Assembly (NCBI GenBank): GCA_031254955.1
Contig: JAIRTK010000188.1
Location: forward strand, 1 to 6,123
Length of the DNA stretch: 6,123 nucleotides
Origin: Opitutaceae bacterium
Lineage (GTDB): Bacteria; Verrucomicrobiota; Verrucomicrobiia; Opitutales; Opitutaceae
Reading direction: 5' to 3'
Positions within the stretch are counted from its first letter, which is position 1. Each line of letters opens with the position of its first letter. The notes beneath the pieces are model-generated. The model was given only the letters and a program-made list of their open reading frames with translations. It had not been told where the DNA came from and did not search any database. Both the position numbers and the translations under genes were made by a program. This document shows, in pieces, positions 4,535 to 6,123 of the stretch.

Positions 4535-5061
4535 TTTTTGCAGAGGCACCAGCGGTCGTGCTCAACCCATTTGAGGGCGAGGGCGATCATGATGACGTGG
4601 ACGCCGAGCATGGAGGTGCCGAGGATTTCGTTTTGGCCGCCAAGCAAAATCATGCCAACGGTGAGGGACACATACACCAGTCCCATGAGGAAGAGGGTGA
4701 GGCGCGTGGCGACGCCAAGCAGGAGGGCGATGCCGAGGATGATGAGGATGGGGCCGAGGGCGTAGCCGTAGGCGGTGAGCATCCAGCCGGGCATGAGCGG
4801 CTCGGCGCGAAGGCCTTCCTCGAGGGAGGGGGCCATGCCGTGGTAGTGGGAAAGTCCATAAACCTTGCTTTCGACCTCGCCGATGGCGCCGAACTGGTCG
4901 GTGAGTTCTTTTTTGGCGGTGCCGGAGAATTTTTCGAGCGCGGTGAGCAGGGCGCGGACTGCGAGCCAGAGGCGCAGGACAATGAAGCCAAGCGATGCGC
5001 CCGAGGGCAGGCACCGGCAGCAGCATGAGGAACCGGAGGTGGTTGATTCTGTGTTGGTCAT
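4528..5061 (-). CDS. DoxX-like four-helix membrane protein with cysteine-rich tails
   Basis: The 177-residue integral membrane protein has about four predicted helices (roughly 23-43, 96-117, 120-141, 147-165) and a soluble loop between the first two containing YGLSHYHGMAPSLEEG (68-83). The layout (LRLWLAVRALLTALEKF in helix 1, PGWMLTAYGYALGPILIILG leading into helix 2, TRLTLFLMGLVYVSL in helix 3) fits the DoxX-like family. Named members include a thiosulfate:quinone oxidoreductase subunit, but most have no known role. Both tails are cysteine-rich: SSCCCRC (11-17) and WCLCKKC (171-177). The stop overlaps the oxidoreductase start in ATGCTGA, so the two are probably made together, and DoxX may supply a redox or membrane-anchoring function. 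ATG at 5061 is the first in frame; no Shine-Dalgarno motif precedes it. Family placement is fairly secure, function unknown. Confidence 0.82.
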   Translation of the reverse strand: MTNTESTTSGSSCCCRCLPSGASLGFIVLRLWLAVRALLTALEKFSGTAKKELTDQFGAIGEVESKVYGLSHYHGMAPSLEEGLRAEPLMPGWMLTAYGYALGPILIILGIALLLGVATRLTLFLMGLVYVSLTVGMILLGGQNEILGTSMLGVHVIMIALALKWVEHDRWCLCKKC

Positions 5062-5177
5062 GGGTAGGATGGGATGGGAATCGGGCCGGAGCGGCGGGCT
5101 TCAAGGCCAACCGGGACCGGCAGACTGAATGGGCATTCGGTGTGTTTGCAATAGCGGAGCCGGACGGGCAAGTAATA

Positions 5178-5183
5178 ATTATC
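5178..5183 (-). promoter_or_regulatory. Weak candidate -10 element upstream of the DoxX-oxidoreductase pair
   Basis: The minus strand reads GATAAT (5183-5178), five of six matches to the -10 consensus, within an AT-rich patch (5170-5200) about 117 bases upstream of the DoxX ATG. No convincing -35 hexamer lies 16-18 bases upstream (CCTTTA at best). The 240-bp gap between the DUF1080 stop and DoxX leaves room for a separate promoter, but this element alone is weak evidence. Confidence 0.22.
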
Positions 5184-5265
5184 TGGATGACTAAAATGGA
5201 TAAAGGTGGCCGGGGCTTGGCGGGAATAAGGGCGAAAAAAAACACCGTGATGGAAAGGGGGGAAA

Positions 5266-5300
5266 GCGCGGCGCCGGGCACTGGCCGGCCTCGGACGCGC
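5266..5300 (-). terminator. Possible GC-rich hairpin after the DUF1080 gene
   Basis: On the minus strand GCGCG, an internal loop, GCCGG, a 7-nt loop, CCGGC, a 2-nt bulge and CGCGC can pair, beginning one base after the DUF1080 stop codon (5304-5302). The following sequence is TTTCCCCCCTTTCC, not a clean T-run; a T8 run occurs only at 5242-5235. It may attenuate or protect the transcript end, but in DNA this GC-rich a hairpin of this quality can arise by chance. Confidence 0.28.
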
Positions 5301-5301
5301 A

Positions 5302-6018
5302 TCAGGGGGCGGGCAGTGGCGCGACCCAGATGTTGCGAAATTGGGCGCGGTTGCCGTGGTTCTGGAGCATCAGCGGCTGGGGCGGTCGTTTGTCCTTGAG
5401 TTTGCGTCCGTTGGCGGCGCTGGCGGCGGTGGGGTTCGGCACTTCGATGTCGTCGTGGATTTGGATTCCGTTTTGCCAGGCGGTGAGGCGGGCGTTGGCG
5501 GTTTTGTTGCCCGCCGCGTCGAAGCGCGGGGCGCGGAACTCGATTTCCATCGACTGCCATTCGAGGGGCGCGGCGACGGCGTAGGCGGCGGGCGCGGCGA
5601 TGTGGTAAACGGCGCCTTCGGAAACCTCGCCCGGTTCCTCGCCGAAGCTGTCCACGAGCTGCACTTCGTAGGTGTTCATCACGTAAATGCCGCTGTTGCC
5701 GCGCCGCGCGCCGAGGCTTTCGCGGTTGAGCGCGTGGCGGAATTCCAGATAGATGCGCGCGTCGCCAAATTCCTGGCGCGAGAAAATCGAGCCGGCGTTC
5801 GGGTCGATTTCGATGACGCCGCCGGGCCGTTCGAGCCAGCGCGCGGCGGAGCCGTTGGCCTGGCGGAAGTGGCGCAGGCCGGTGGTTTCGTCGAGCAGGA
5901 CGACGGCGTCGGCGGGGCGTTTTTCGGGGAAAACCTTGGAGAGGGGGGCGTAGGAGAATGCCGGAGCAGGCAAGCTGCTCAGCCAAGACCCAAAAAAAAG
6001 TATGCCATGCGTCCTCAA
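5302..6018 (-). CDS. DUF1080 (3-keto-disaccharide hydrolase family) secreted protein
   Basis: Numbered from TTG 6018 the protein is 238 residues. Family hallmarks in order: LLDETTGLRHFRQANG (41-56), WLERPGGVIEI (61-71), SRQEFGDARIYLEFR (80-94), RGNSGIYVMNTYEVQLVDSF (106-125), GAVYHIAAP (135-143), WQSMEIEFRAPRF (154-166), NGIQIHDD (183-190) and LMLQNHGNRAQFRNIWV (216-232). This is the DUF1080 jelly-roll fold, now linked to hydrolysis of 3-keto glycosides; length is normal. It probably acts outside the cytoplasm on the product or substrate of the oxidoreductase encoded downstream. Start is uncertain: the frame has no ATG and stays open to the window edge. TTG at 6018 gives a plausible signal peptide (MRTHGILFFGSWLSSLPAPA, then FS), while GTG at 6063 lies inside an inverted repeat. 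No Shine-Dalgarno motif precedes either. Family is near certain, substrate inferred. Confidence 0.88.
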   Translation of the reverse strand: MRTHGILFFGSWLSSLPAPAFSYAPLSKVFPEKRPADAVVLLDETTGLRHFRQANGSAARWLERPGGVIEIDPNAGSIFSRQEFGDARIYLEFRHALNRESLGARRGNSGIYVMNTYEVQLVDSFGEEPGEVSEGAVYHIAAPAAYAVAAPLEWQSMEIEFRAPRFDAAGNKTANARLTAWQNGIQIHDDIEVPNPTAASAANGRKLKDKRPPQPLMLQNHGNRAQFRNIWVAPLPAP

Positions 6019-6058
6019 GTCAGTGCTCACAGGCTTTGAGGCATCCAATGAGGGCAAC

Positions 6059-6100
6059 AACACTCCGCCATGCCCGCCCCACCCGAATAACCGGAGTGTT
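6059..6100. repeat. Inverted repeat AACACTCCG/CGGAGTGTT at the 5' side of the DUF1080 gene
   Basis: Perfect 9-bp arms (6059-6067 and 6092-6100) enclose a 24-nt loop. The structure covers the alternative GTG start at 6063 and lies about 40 bases upstream of the preferred TTG. It could be a 5' leader structure, the end of a dispersed repeat, or the terminator of an upstream element. The window ends 23 bases further, so context is missing. Confidence 0.45.
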
Positions 6101-6123
6101 CCGTCCGCTTGCTTGAAGCCGAC

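Noticed and set aside
3107..4765. 552-codon + strand open frame opposite the oxidoreductase and DoxX genes
   Set aside because: It is composed of repetitive G/V/A/E/D/F words mirroring the real genes and runs across two genes; no family resemblance.
4562..5986. 474-codon minus-strand open frame across the DUF1080 gene and DoxX
   Set aside because: Arg/Pro/Ala-rich out-of-frame shadow of DUF1080 and DoxX; the competing frames carry unmistakable family motifs.

Overview
The window is GC-rich DNA of bacterial chromosomal type. I infer Verrucomicrobiota, probably near Opitutaceae. The basis is a Tat-exported Gfo/Idh/MocA oxidoreductase next to a DUF1080 (3-keto-disaccharide hydrolase) protein, a DoxX-like protein and a secreted discoidin-domain protein, with gene starts that lack Shine-Dalgarno motifs and long spacers full of short GC-rich repeats. 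The assignment rests on style and gene content, not on a marker gene.

Layout: on the + strand only the last 43 codons of a gamma-carbonic-anhydrase-like protein are present (3-134). Everything else supported lies on the - strand. In transcription order these are a DUF1080 protein (start near 6018, stop 5302), a DoxX-like four-helix membrane protein (5061-4528), a Tat-exported Gfo/Idh/MocA oxidoreductase (4534-3044) that overlaps DoxX by ATGCTGA, a small secreted F5/8 type C protein (2617-1955) and a dolichyl-phosphate-glucose-synthase-like family 2 glycosyltransferase with a GTG start (1476-763).

DUF1080 plus Gfo/Idh/MocA fits extracytoplasmic 3-keto-glycoside chemistry: the oxidoreductase would make or reduce a 3-keto sugar and the DUF1080 protein would cleave or process it. 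The discoidin protein could bind carbohydrate. DoxX is co-translated with the oxidoreductase and may have a redox or membrane role. The glycosyltransferase looks independent of this group.

The three long spacers are unusually structured. 135-762 holds GGGGCGGC-type motifs, a GTGCGGAAT repeat and a matched pair of palindromes. 1477-1954 holds about 380 bp of degenerate G-rich repeat with a higher-order unit of about 200 bp, followed by a 42-bp palindrome built on a 10-bp period. 2618-3043 holds a tandem duplication of about 168 bp that copied the promoter region and first codons of the discoidin gene, plus a long GCGAAGG-type hairpin. I see no CRISPR array, tRNA, rRNA, transposase or phage gene. 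I do not see a clearly new multi-gene system; the most unusual content is in the spacers.
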